A stretch of 29,184 nucleotides of DNA from a virus: the IMG/VR virus record IMGVR_UViG_3300022187_000158, positions 1-29,184 of that record. One strand, given 5' to 3'. Below the pieces are notes generated by a model, which was not told the DNA's origin, searched no databases, and saw only the letters and a list, made by a program, of their open reading frames with translations. The position numbers were made by a program, and so were the translations under genes. This document shows positions 14,755-22,143 of this stretch, piece by piece. Position 1 is the stretch's first letter. Every line of letters starts with the position of its first letter.

Positions 14755-14940
14755 ATGAGCAGAATAGAAGACGAAGTATGTAAGAAGATACAGCAAAGAG
14801 CAGAAGTAGGTAAAAGTAAGTATGGAGTTACTATGGAGACTGCGCCTCTGTCTAGGCTAGAATGGCTCATCCATGCTCAAGAAGAAGCCATGGACTTGGC
14901 TGTCTATCTACAGAAATTGATTGAGGAGGAATTTGAATGA
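14755..14940 (+). CDS. Small MazG-like helical protein
   Basis: The product (61 aa) is all-helical with the sequence RAEVGKSKYGVTMETAPLSR followed by LEWLIHAQEEAMDLAVYL. This matches a common small phage family that resembles the core helices of MazG-like nucleotide pyrophosphohydrolases, with the E-E-x-x-D pattern in EEAMDLA as possible metal ligands. If active it would trim the nucleotide pool. The short length leaves room for only the core helix pair. The gene follows the polymerase stop by 4 bases and overlaps the next gene by 4 bases. Confidence 0.6.
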   Translation: MSRIEDEVCKKIQQRAEVGKSKYGVTMETAPLSRLEWLIHAQEEAMDLAVYLQKLIEEEFE

Positions 14941-15938
14941 GCAGAAACTGGGCAGCATATGCTAAGTCCACATATCAGTGGCAGCCGGGACATGAGAAGA
15001 TGCTCCGTATAACCAAGACTAGCCTTACTAGTGATTTTGATTTCTGCCCCAAGCAGTATCAATACAAGCGAATACATCAGTTACCAGAACCATCGACAGA
15101 TGCTATGACAAAAGGTACCAATGTTCACGACGCAGTAGAAGAGTTCTATGACAACGCTATGCCTATTGTAGAAGAACTGTTCAAACTCATGCAGAGAGAC
15201 AAGCGAGAGGAAGCGATGGCTTTGGCTCTTAGTATACTGTCCGAAAAAGAATATACTCTTGGTGAACAACCCGTTATAGAAACTAGAATAAAATGGGACT
15301 TGGAGAGATTACTATCTGTTGGACCAGATAAGTATCTACCAATCATGAACGAATTAGAAGTTCATGCGTTTGTGGATGAAGAGTTCGAGTTTAACGGAGA
15401 AATGGTACCTATACCTATACACTATGCGGGAAGCATTGACCGTGGTTTCAGTGAAGAAGATGGCGGGGTTGCCATCATGGAATTGAAGACAGGTAAATGG
15501 GTGCAATCCAAAAACAAAGACGACGAATGGAACGACTCCAAGTTCAAGATGCAGTCGATGAGGACAGAGATGGCTTACTACCAATACTTACTAGCCAAAG
15601 CAGAGCATCAGTATCAGAATGTAACGCACTGGGGCTGGGTATATCCAGCAGGCTCAGGCGCTCAATTAGATACTTACAACAAGTACGGATATGAACAAAG
15701 GGCAGTTGACCGAATTGTATACGAAGCGTTGAATACTAGAACAGTCAATACTTACAGAAAAAAGATTGAGAAACTCAAGGCAGCCTTACTTACGGCTTAC
15801 TTGACAGATGATTTTCCAGCAAAGCCGAGTACGGCTAAGTGTGCATGGTGCTCTTTCAAGAGCATCTGTCCAAGTTGGGATGGGAGCGATAACCCACAAG
15901 AATATTTAGATGAATATGGAAGTGACAATAATGAATGA
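14937..15938 (+). CDS. PD-(D/E)XK nuclease with Fe-S cysteines (Cas4/RecB-like)
   Basis: The 333-residue protein shows the RecB/Cas4 nuclease order. An N-terminal cysteine is C37 in FDFCPKQYQYKR. The motif GTNVHDAVEEF carries H64. The acidic residue is in YAGSIDRGF (about 168), and the ExK motif is in IMELKTGKW (about 182-184). The QxxxY-like helix is in MRTEMAYYQYLLAKA. Three more cysteines, KCAWCSFKSIC (about 302-311), complete a likely iron-sulfur cluster with C37. Such enzymes resect DNA ends. In this context it may work with the Sak4-like ATPase in recombination. GGAGG (14925-14929), a 7-base spacer and ATG define the start, which overlaps the upstream gene. Confidence 0.85.
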   Translation: MSRNWAAYAKSTYQWQPGHEKMLRITKTSLTSDFDFCPKQYQYKRIHQLPEPSTDAMTKGTNVHDAVEEFYDNAMPIVEELFKLMQRDKREEAMALALSILSEKEYTLGEQPVIETRIKWDLERLLSVGPDKYLPIMNELEVHAFVDEEFEFNGEMVPIPIHYAGSIDRGFSEEDGGVAIMELKTGKWVQSKNKDDEWNDSKFKMQSMRTEMAYYQYLLAKAEHQYQNVTHWGWVYPAGSGAQLDTYNKYGYEQRAVDRIVYEALNTRTVNTYRKKIEKLKAALLTAYLTDDFPAKPSTAKCAWCSFKSICPSWDGSDNPQEYLDEYGSDNNE

Positions 15939-16185
15939 AGATATGATAGGAAGAACAATTGAGGTGCTTTTGTCACCTCTAGTCGACAGACCAGTAGATG
16001 CTACCTTTACTAAATTGGGTAAAGATAGAAAATACTCGGTGGCTATACAGACAAGTCTGTATGAGTTTGATGAAAGTGGTGGGCCGAAAGGCCCTATGTA
16101 CTTGAATTTGAACAAAGATTTGCTAAGAGATGTAGACGACCTTGTTCAAACTTTGAGAGAAATAACTGAGAAAGCAAAGGCGTGA
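15931..16185 (+). CDS. Hypothetical protein, 84 aa
   Basis: No family is recognised. The product begins MNEDMIGRTIEVLLSPLVD, continues with beta-rich segments (KYSVAIQTSLYEF) and ends in a helix (RDVDDLVQTLREITEKAKA). The start at 15931 overlaps the upstream stop and follows GGAAGTG; an upstream ATG at 15910 in the same frame would add 7 residues but overlaps more of the nuclease gene. It lies between nuclease and primase genes and is probably co-expressed with them. Confidence 0.6.
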   Translation: MNEDMIGRTIEVLLSPLVDRPVDATFTKLGKDRKYSVAIQTSLYEFDESGGPKGPMYLNLNKDLLRDVDDLVQTLREITEKAKA

Positions 16186-16190
16186 TTGAA

Positions 16191-17294
16191 ATGAAGATAG
16201 TATTTGATTTTCCTAGGGAGGTGATGGAACTCAGCACTGAGAAGGGTAAAGGTTTCAGAAAACTCGTTAGGTCAAATCAAGACTTAGAAAAATACTGGGC
16301 TGGTAAGAACGGTGTGTCAAACGCCTTCATGACAGTGTATGGTTATCGAGGTCTACAGCAACCGCACAACAAGCGTGTTGATTTGATGACTCCGATTGTC
16401 AGACATTTTGTTATGGACTTTGACCCTAAGAATTTCAGAGAAAGGGATAGGCCAGAAGTTGAGATAGAACAGGCTTTGGAGCAGACACTGAAATTGCATT
16501 ACCACTTGTTAGACAAGGACATATCTCACGCTGTATGGTACAGTGGTGGCGGGTTCCATGTATGGGTCATGCTTGATAAAGAATACATGCCTAGTGGACC
16601 TAACAGCCTATCTGCTATCAAAGAAGCAGGTATGCAAACAGTTAACGACTGGGTGATTGAACTAGGCTTGTTTTGTTCTGACCCAGCAGTTCCGTTTGAC
16701 ACAAGTGGTATGATAAGGATACCCAATTCATACAATGCAAAGAGGGGACTATGGTCTATACCACTGTCAACTAATGATATGGAAAGAGGTATAGATTACA
16801 TCATGGATAAAGCAGAAGGCGCTAAGGCCGGAATGATATCTTACGGTAGTCAAGGGTTAGAATTGACTGTTAGAAAGATAAAGGAAAGAAGTCAGATATT
16901 CAATCCTAACTCAGCACCCATTGATTTACCGACAGCATCTATGGATGGGGTAATCATACTACCCTGTCTAAACTCAGCGGCCTGTAGGATAGGTAGTAAC
17001 CCTAGTCACGATGCAAGAGTACAACTTGCCAAATTCCTATCAAAGCGCCTGAGATATTTCATGCCTGCTTGGAAGTTGACCGAGGAAAACAAAGCCAAGC
17101 ATACCGAAATCATTGTAGACTACATTCGCTCACTTCAATGGGCTGACTTCAACGAAAGCACTACCCGATACCAAGTAAGTACAATCATAGGTACAGATTA
17201 CCCGCAGACTTGTTCCATGCTTTGGAAGAAAGGTATGTGCCTAGGTAAGTGCAGATACTGGGATGGAACAGGTGCAATAACGGAGGAAGAATGA
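16191..17294 (+). CDS. Archaeo-eukaryotic primase with PriL-like Fe-S domain
   Basis: The protein makes primers for replication. The N-terminal AEP core has MDFDPKN with the catalytic DxD (D76, D78), SGGGFHVW (118-125) and D170 followed by RIPNSYNAKRG. These are the three motifs of PriS-type primases. Beyond about residue 250, four or more cysteines (C259 or C265, then C341, C350 and C354 in TCSMLWKKGMCLGKC) with the helical stretch between them resemble the iron-sulfur domain of the large subunit PriL. Both halves on one chain imply that no separate PriL is needed. The ATG at 16191 is preferred over GTG at 16182, although neither has a strong Shine-Dalgarno. Confidence 0.85.
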   Translation: MKIVFDFPREVMELSTEKGKGFRKLVRSNQDLEKYWAGKNGVSNAFMTVYGYRGLQQPHNKRVDLMTPIVRHFVMDFDPKNFRERDRPEVEIEQALEQTLKLHYHLLDKDISHAVWYSGGGFHVWVMLDKEYMPSGPNSLSAIKEAGMQTVNDWVIELGLFCSDPAVPFDTSGMIRIPNSYNAKRGLWSIPLSTNDMERGIDYIMDKAEGAKAGMISYGSQGLELTVRKIKERSQIFNPNSAPIDLPTASMDGVIILPCLNSAACRIGSNPSHDARVQLAKFLSKRLRYFMPAWKLTEENKAKHTEIIVDYIRSLQWADFNESTTRYQVSTIIGTDYPQTCSMLWKKGMCLGKCRYWDGTGAITEEE

Positions 17295-17533
17295 TGACGC
17301 TATATTACTGCGAAATTTGCGAGAAGCGTGTCAGAGCCACCAAGAGCATGAGAGATAGATATGAGGGTATTGATGACCCAGTAATTATCTGTCAAATATG
17401 TAGATACAAGAAACTAGTCCCAAGAAATTTACTATGTACACGCACTATCAAAAGTGGCCGTCTATGTAACGGTGTAAGATTTGATAGAAATATAGACAAG
17501 TGTGCACTATGCAGGAGGAAAGGATATGAGTAA
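17294..17533 (+). CDS. Zinc-finger protein, 79 aa
   Basis: Cysteine pairs CEIC, CQIC and CALC plus two single cysteines (LLCTRTIKSGRLC) suggest two zinc sites in a basic protein. The combination is typical of small nucleic-acid-binding zinc proteins, but no family is identified. GGAGG (17282-17286) is 7 bases before the second ATG at 17294, so that start is chosen over 17291. The gene overlaps the primase stop and the start of the XPF-like gene. Co-expression with nucleases and primase is clear from the packing. Confidence 0.65.
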   Translation: MTLYYCEICEKRVRATKSMRDRYEGIDDPVIICQICRYKKLVPRNLLCTRTIKSGRLCNGVRFDRNIDKCALCRRKGYE

Positions 17534-18236
17534 AGCACCTTTGATAATCGATAGTAATGAAAGAGGTCCTTTGCATGACGCAGTCATTAGGGCTGCTGAG
17601 AGGCAGGGCTTTCCTATCAAGAAAGAACACCTCCAAGGAATGGGTGACTACAAAGCAGGTAATGCTCACATAGAGTGCAAGAGCCTTTCTGACCTATTCC
17701 AATCTAGTCACAGCGGTCACTTGATGAGACAGATTGACAACCTAGATGCAAATTGCGAAAGAGTATTCCTTGTCGTACACGGTGACATAGCCAAGTATGT
17801 AGCGCTCTCAAAGAAACAAGGTAGAAATGTATCATATTCCAAAGTCATGAATGAACTATTAGGTACATTCGCACGAATAATGGCTGACTTCGATTGTCAC
17901 ATATATCGTGCTAAAGACCATTCAGAAGCGGCTATGTTCATAGCCAAACTTCACAGCAAGATGCACAAGCCTGCAAGTAGGCATGGTGCGAGAGCAGTGA
18001 CAAGAGTGAGCACTAATGATGTAAGGGCTGACATGTTGATAACCATACCCGGTTTCGGCCCAGATTTAGTAGACAAGTTGCTCGCTAAGTGCGGTTCTAT
18101 AGAAGAGATGCTCTTCCCAGAATCGCTCAAACAAGTGAAGGGTATGGGAACAACTTTGAGGCAGAGGCTGCTTGAAGTCTTGACCTCGGAGGAACCAGTC
18201 AGAGTCCAAAAGACATACAACAAGAGAGGGAAATAG
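17526..18236 (+). CDS. XPF/ERCC4-type structure-specific nuclease
   Basis: This 236-residue protein joins an ERCC4 nuclease domain to a helix-hairpin-helix pair. The nuclease part contains LIIDSNERG (D9), GDYKAGN (G40, D41) and IECKSLSDLF, which aligns to the ERKxxxD motif with E50, K52 and D56 kept and Arg replaced by Cys51. The following SSHSGHLMRQI is the usual continuation. The tail has ITIPGFGPDLVDKLL and VKGMGTTLRQRLLEVL, which are two HhH elements that bind DNA. The family cuts branched or flap DNA. Archaeal XPF acts with PCNA, and a clamp gene is present here. GGAGG (17514-17518), a 7-base spacer and ATG set the start. Confidence 0.88.
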   Translation: MSKAPLIIDSNERGPLHDAVIRAAERQGFPIKKEHLQGMGDYKAGNAHIECKSLSDLFQSSHSGHLMRQIDNLDANCERVFLVVHGDIAKYVALSKKQGRNVSYSKVMNELLGTFARIMADFDCHIYRAKDHSEAAMFIAKLHSKMHKPASRHGARAVTRVSTNDVRADMLITIPGFGPDLVDKLLAKCGSIEEMLFPESLKQVKGMGTTLRQRLLEVLTSEEPVRVQKTYNKRGK

Positions 18237-18238
18237 AA

Positions 18239-19678
18239 ATGATGGAACACAGAGCAGAAAACTATGAATGCGTACACAAATATCCTATATTGAAAGGTTA
18301 CCTAGACCATTTCAATCAGGTGAGTAAGAATAATGAGATACCGGGATTACTATCCTTTTTCTTTATTCTTGGACAAGCCTCAGTAGGGTATGTAAGGATA
18401 CCAGTTGGAGGAAGTAATCTCGACCCCAGAGTCAGTGTATTCTGGATTCAAGACACTAGGACAGGTAAATCGGCATCTTATCAAATCATAGAAAAAGTAT
18501 TGAAAGCCGCCGGTTTGAAATCAATGGACTACAACTCTGGTAACGATGCAGCATTAGTGGGTACACTAGTACCAGACCCCGACTCAGAAGACCCAAGAAA
18601 TCCTAACATGGTGGTAAGAGAAGGTATACTCGGTGGTCGTAAGGGGCTTAACTTCGATGAAGGTTCTGTCTTACTAAAGGGTGGGCAGCACAATGAGAAC
18701 ACTACTTTGTTCTTACAGTCTGCGTTAAACTCAGCAGGTACTGGTCGTAATATACTCACTAAGCACATGGCAAGAGACACATTCAGTGTCAAATCTGAGG
18801 TATCTCTGTGGATTACTACATACCCTCCAAAGGGTATCAAAGAGCATGTACTTGACAAGGGTATCTTTCAGCGTGTATTGACATACTGGAGGCACTGGAC
18901 TCTTGATATGAAGAGAGATGTTAATCATGAACTAGCGCAATCAGTTCACAATAAGCCCGAATTTGAGGTTTCGTTTGACCAAGTATCAGATTTCTTTTCT
19001 GAACTGAAAACTAAACTTAGAGACAGAGTGCTGAATCTCAGCGGGCTGTCTCATTTAGAATGGACAGATATGAGCGATGATGACAAAGAAACAACCGTCA
19101 TGAGTGTAATGGATAGGATGTTCAAGATAGATGCATCTTATGTACCTGCTTTGATTTCGGCCATAGACGAATACTACACCCTAGTAGAACCAATGGGCCC
19201 TGAAAAGCAGGGCATCTGTGCATCTTTCATCATGGGTCTACAAAACTACACCAATGTACTAGCGCATCACATGGCTATGATAGAAGGTAGTTGGACAGTG
19301 ACTGGAGACCATGTAGACATGGCTAAGGAAATATTGTTTGACTTATATCAGAATCTTATTCAATGGCTTGAGTCAGAAGTCAAAGTCGGCTCTGGCGGTA
19401 GTGAAAAGAAGAAGATGGAAGGTCACTGGAAAGATGCTTACAACCGTTGTGAAAGGTTTGACTTTGATGACCATCGAGGTGTCAACTGGGTTAAGAAAGC
19501 CGAGATGTACAAGGTGTTCGGTAAACTTGCTAATCTTAGCAGTAAGGGTTCTGTCAACGGTAAGTACAACGATTACGGAGCCAAGATGTTCAAAGAAACT
19601 AGAGAAGGTGTATCCAAATATGTCAAACTTAGAGATGACTACATAAGTAAGTCTAAGCAAGACGGGGGCAAAAAGTGA
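18239..19678 (+). CDS. DUF3987-like P-loop ATPase, candidate replicative helicase
   Basis: The 479-residue protein has an AAA-like ATPase core. QDTRTGKS (71-78) is a Walker A in which the first Gly is replaced by Gln. KGLNFDEGS (135-143) is Walker B. LWITTYPP (190-197) could be sensor 1, and GIFQRVLTYW (208-217) could supply an arginine finger. Phage DUF3987/primase-helicase proteins share this order, so it is the best helicase candidate in the window. The role is inferred by context and elimination. Residues about 396-468 are an added module also found in the zinc-ribbon protein at 5573-6475, likely a DNA-binding winged helix or similar. The start follows GAGG by 9 bases. Confidence 0.6.
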   Translation: MMEHRAENYECVHKYPILKGYLDHFNQVSKNNEIPGLLSFFFILGQASVGYVRIPVGGSNLDPRVSVFWIQDTRTGKSASYQIIEKVLKAAGLKSMDYNSGNDAALVGTLVPDPDSEDPRNPNMVVREGILGGRKGLNFDEGSVLLKGGQHNENTTLFLQSALNSAGTGRNILTKHMARDTFSVKSEVSLWITTYPPKGIKEHVLDKGIFQRVLTYWRHWTLDMKRDVNHELAQSVHNKPEFEVSFDQVSDFFSELKTKLRDRVLNLSGLSHLEWTDMSDDDKETTVMSVMDRMFKIDASYVPALISAIDEYYTLVEPMGPEKQGICASFIMGLQNYTNVLAHHMAMIEGSWTVTGDHVDMAKEILFDLYQNLIQWLESEVKVGSGGSEKKKMEGHWKDAYNRCERFDFDDHRGVNWVKKAEMYKVFGKLANLSSKGSVNGKYNDYGAKMFKETREGVSKYVKLRDDYISKSKQDGGKK

Positions 19679-19833
19679 TGTCCTCGGTCTGGGATTTTGA
19701 ATGTGTATTCTGTGAATCTAAGATAGGAAAAGACATAGGGGGGTACTACATAGGGATGCACTGGAAGAACCCTGTATTGGTGTGCGACTGGTGCAAAATG
19801 TGTATGGAGGATGTGGTATGTCAAACATGTTAG
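19678..19833 (+). CDS. Small zinc-binding protein, 51 aa
   Basis: The product has cysteine pairs at CVFC near the N-terminus and CDWCKMC...CQTC at the end, around an aromatic loop (GGYYIGMHW). This is a compact zinc-ribbon or RING-like arrangement. The ATG overlaps the preceding TGA (TGATG type), and the last 16 bases overlap the exonuclease gene. No function is assigned. It is one of many small cysteine-rich proteins placed at gene junctions in this window. Confidence 0.55.
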   Translation: MSSVWDFECVFCESKIGKDIGGYYIGMHWKNPVLVCDWCKMCMEDVVCQTC

Positions 19834-20426
19834 CCTTAGATATCGAAACAGCAAATTTCTCTCATGAGATAGGCGGCTGGGGTCACAGTCATCTGTTTGA
19901 GCCGACAGTTGTTGCTACATGGGATGGAGAAAAGGGTACAGTCTATTCTAATGAATCAGTATCTAAATATTTACCTAAAGATACAGTTGTCAAGAAAATG
20001 CATCCTAAGATTATTGGTGATGATTTAGCAGAGCATGTAGCCAAGGGTGGTATGGTACTAGGTCATAATTTGAAAGGATTTGATTTGCCAATTATTCGAG
20101 ACGCTCTTGATTGCTGGACTGCCGGAGACATCATGGCGAAGTCCCAAGAGCAAGTCTTTGACACATCCGTTCTGCTGAAAAACATAGTGGGTCACGCAGT
20201 ACCCCTGTCAGATGCTTGCTATCACACTTTGAACAAAGGTAAACTTATGAACAGTCACGATGCCCCGATAGAGTGGCGCAAGGGTAATTACAGCAAGGTT
20301 GCTGAGTATTGCCTGAAAGACGCTGAACTTGTATACGAACTTTGGAAGCATGGAGTAGAAGAAGGTATTGTAAAAGCAAGGTGCAGAAAAACAGGAGATG
20401 TCAAAGAGTACGAGGTGGACTGGTAA
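19818..20426 (+). CDS. Stand-alone DEDDy 3'-5' exonuclease
   Basis: The 202-residue protein has the three exonuclease motifs of the DnaQ-like superfamily: LALDIET (D8, E10), LGHNLKGFDLPII (N84, D89) and EYCLKDAELVYELW (Y164, D168). The Tyr in the last motif marks the DEDDy type, as in family B polymerase proofreading domains. Being separate from PolB, which has its own exonuclease domain, it may process RNA primers, ssDNA or host DNA. GGAGG (19806-19810), then 7 bases, then ATG; this start gives the family N-terminus. Confidence 0.85.
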   Translation: MSNMLALDIETANFSHEIGGWGHSHLFEPTVVATWDGEKGTVYSNESVSKYLPKDTVVKKMHPKIIGDDLAEHVAKGGMVLGHNLKGFDLPIIRDALDCWTAGDIMAKSQEQVFDTSVLLKNIVGHAVPLSDACYHTLNKGKLMNSHDAPIEWRKGNYSKVAEYCLKDAELVYELWKHGVEEGIVKARCRKTGDVKEYEVDW

Positions 20427-20575
20427 TGTCAATGATAGTCTGCGAAGTATGTGACAGAGACAACTGGGCAGGAGTTAGATGCGCTAAGTATAGAGTATGT
20501 AACTCCTGTATCGATTCCATATTGGATGAATATTTTGAGAGGGAAAACAATGAGCGAACAAGAACAGAACATTAG
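20426..20575 (+). CDS. Small zinc-binding protein, 49 aa
   Basis: CEVC and CNSC pairs around RCAKYRVC form a likely zinc ribbon, followed by an acidic-to-charged helix (ILDEYFERENNERTRTEH). AGGTGG lies about 9 bases before the ATG, which overlaps the exonuclease stop region. The 3' end overlaps the chaperonin start by 26 bases, so its translation may deliver ribosomes to the chaperonin gene. Function unknown. Confidence 0.5.
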   Translation: MSMIVCEVCDRDNWAGVRCAKYRVCNSCIDSILDEYFERENNERTRTEH

Positions 20576-22046
20576 TGCAGTAGTGCACAATATAAGAGCA
20601 GCAAAGAGAACCGTCGGTACAGTAAAGACAACACTGGGTCCGATGGGGATGGACAAAATGATGGTAGATGCTGGTGGCAATGTGATAGTCACCAACGATG
20701 GTGCTACCATATTGCAGGAGTTAGATGCAAGTCACCCTGCCGCTAAGATGGTGGTCGAGGCTGCCAATACACAAGAAAGTATGTGCTATGATGGTACTAC
20801 GAGTACAGTAGTCTTAGCAGGCGAATTACTGGGTAACAGCGAACTCCTGTTCAACAAAGGCCTACACGCCAATGTAATCTGTAGAGGTTACAGACAGGCA
20901 TCTAGGTGGACTACAGAACATCTTGAGACACTCAAGGTAGATGCTAAAGACCACCTACAGAATGTGGCTAAGACTTCAATCACAGGGAAAGCGCTTGAAT
21001 CTAGCATCGAGCATGTAAGTGCTTTGTGCGTAGAAGCAGTTGAGAAGGCCGGGGGAGAGTTTGACCGAATCCGTGTCCTTTGTCAACCCGGTAGCAGCCT
21101 AGACGATTCATCATGCTTTAGCGGTGTAGTCCTCCATAAGGAGTTCATGCTACCCGCAATGCCTATGAAACCAAACGGCAAGGCTATACTCATCAACACT
21201 AGTCTGAGTGACAGTAAAAGCGATGACAATGTCCAACTGAGTTTAGGCTCGGCTGCTGAATATCAACAGTACAAGCGACAGACTGGTCGTGACAACTGGG
21301 TCGAAAAGGCGCAACAAATCATCAGTATGTTACCGGATGGCGGTATCGTATTCGTTAGAGATAGCGTGAACGAAGTAGTTGCAGCGACACTAGCAAAACA
21401 AGGCATTTCTCTGGTTCATAGAGTTCCTGAGAGTGACATGACTGCTTTATCTAAACTACTTAACACTACTATAGCCCATACTACAGAAGACCTACAAGAG
21501 GCTGTAGAGTGCGACGCAGAGTGCAAGACTATCGGTGACATGAAGTATGTCGTAGTCAAGGGCGAAGGAGAAGTTACAACACTTATCCTAAGAGGCGCTA
21601 CTAAGCAAACTCTCGACGAGACTGAGCGTGGCTTTGAAGACGCACTGGGTGTGGTTTGCTTGGCTTACACCACTCTAGGTGTAGTGCCCGGTGGAGGCTC
21701 TGCTTATCTGAATGCAGCCCTCCATCTAAGGCAAAGGGCTGCGGAAGCAGGTGGTAGAGAGCAGATGGCTATCGATGCGTTTGCTGAGGCTCTTGAGTCT
21801 ATACCTGCCACTATCGCTGAGAACGCAGGGCATGACCCATTAGACACTGTATTGACTCTAAGAAACGAACATCAACAGGGTAACAGTGACGCTGGTCCAG
21901 ACATAGAGAATGGTGGGGCTTGTTCTATGATAGAAGCGAATGTATGGGAGCCACTTGACCTAGTCAAACAAGCAGTGCAATCTGCTAGCGAAGTCACCAT
22001 TAGTATACTAAGGATAGACGACATCGTAGTAAAGCGTGGCGAGTGA
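20550..22046 (+). CDS. Group II chaperonin (thermosome-like)
   Basis: The protein (498 aa) is a viral homologue of the archaeal thermosome, an ATP-driven folding chamber in the cytoplasm. Signature elements are TTLGPMGMDKM (27-37), VTNDGATIL (47-55), YDGTTSTVVLAGELL (80-94, catalytic Asp kept) and GVVPGGGSAYL (from about 375). The equatorial, intermediate and apical domains are all represented. The chain is shorter than cellular thermosomes (about 540-550 aa) and ends at DDIVVKRGE without the Gly/Met-rich tail. It may fold virion proteins or be a partner of host subunits. Magroviruses are reported to encode such a protein, which supports the host inference. AGAGG lies 7 bases before the ATG. 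Confidence 0.95.
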   Translation: MSEQEQNISAVVHNIRAAKRTVGTVKTTLGPMGMDKMMVDAGGNVIVTNDGATILQELDASHPAAKMVVEAANTQESMCYDGTTSTVVLAGELLGNSELLFNKGLHANVICRGYRQASRWTTEHLETLKVDAKDHLQNVAKTSITGKALESSIEHVSALCVEAVEKAGGEFDRIRVLCQPGSSLDDSSCFSGVVLHKEFMLPAMPMKPNGKAILINTSLSDSKSDDNVQLSLGSAAEYQQYKRQTGRDNWVEKAQQIISMLPDGGIVFVRDSVNEVVAATLAKQGISLVHRVPESDMTALSKLLNTTIAHTTEDLQEAVECDAECKTIGDMKYVVVKGEGEVTTLILRGATKQTLDETERGFEDALGVVCLAYTTLGVVPGGGSAYLNAALHLRQRAAEAGGREQMAIDAFAEALESIPATIAENAGHDPLDTVLTLRNEHQQGNSDAGPDIENGGACSMIEANVWEPLDLVKQAVQSASEVTISILRIDDIVVKRGE

Positions 22047-22047
22047 C

Positions 22048-22143
22048 ATGAGACTATGTTCAAAAAGAGGCTGTTTTAATCTAGCCCATAACGGATTTAG
22101 ATACTGCTTAGCGTGTCTCCGTGGAAAAGACGAGGAAGAGTAA
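22048..22143 (+). CDS. Tiny zinc-finger protein, 31 aa
   Basis: The frame encodes a peptide beginning MRLCSKRGCFNLAHNGFRYC followed by LACLRGKDEEE. The spacing C-x4-C, then YCLAC, is the same treble-clef type pattern seen in small zinc proteins that start 'CSKPGC'. The ATG lies just after the chaperonin stop, and the gene ends at the last base before the convergent minus-strand gene. Ribosome site is weak. The cysteine pattern is the main reason to accept it. Confidence 0.5.
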   Translation: MRLCSKRGCFNLAHNGFRYCLACLRGKDEEE

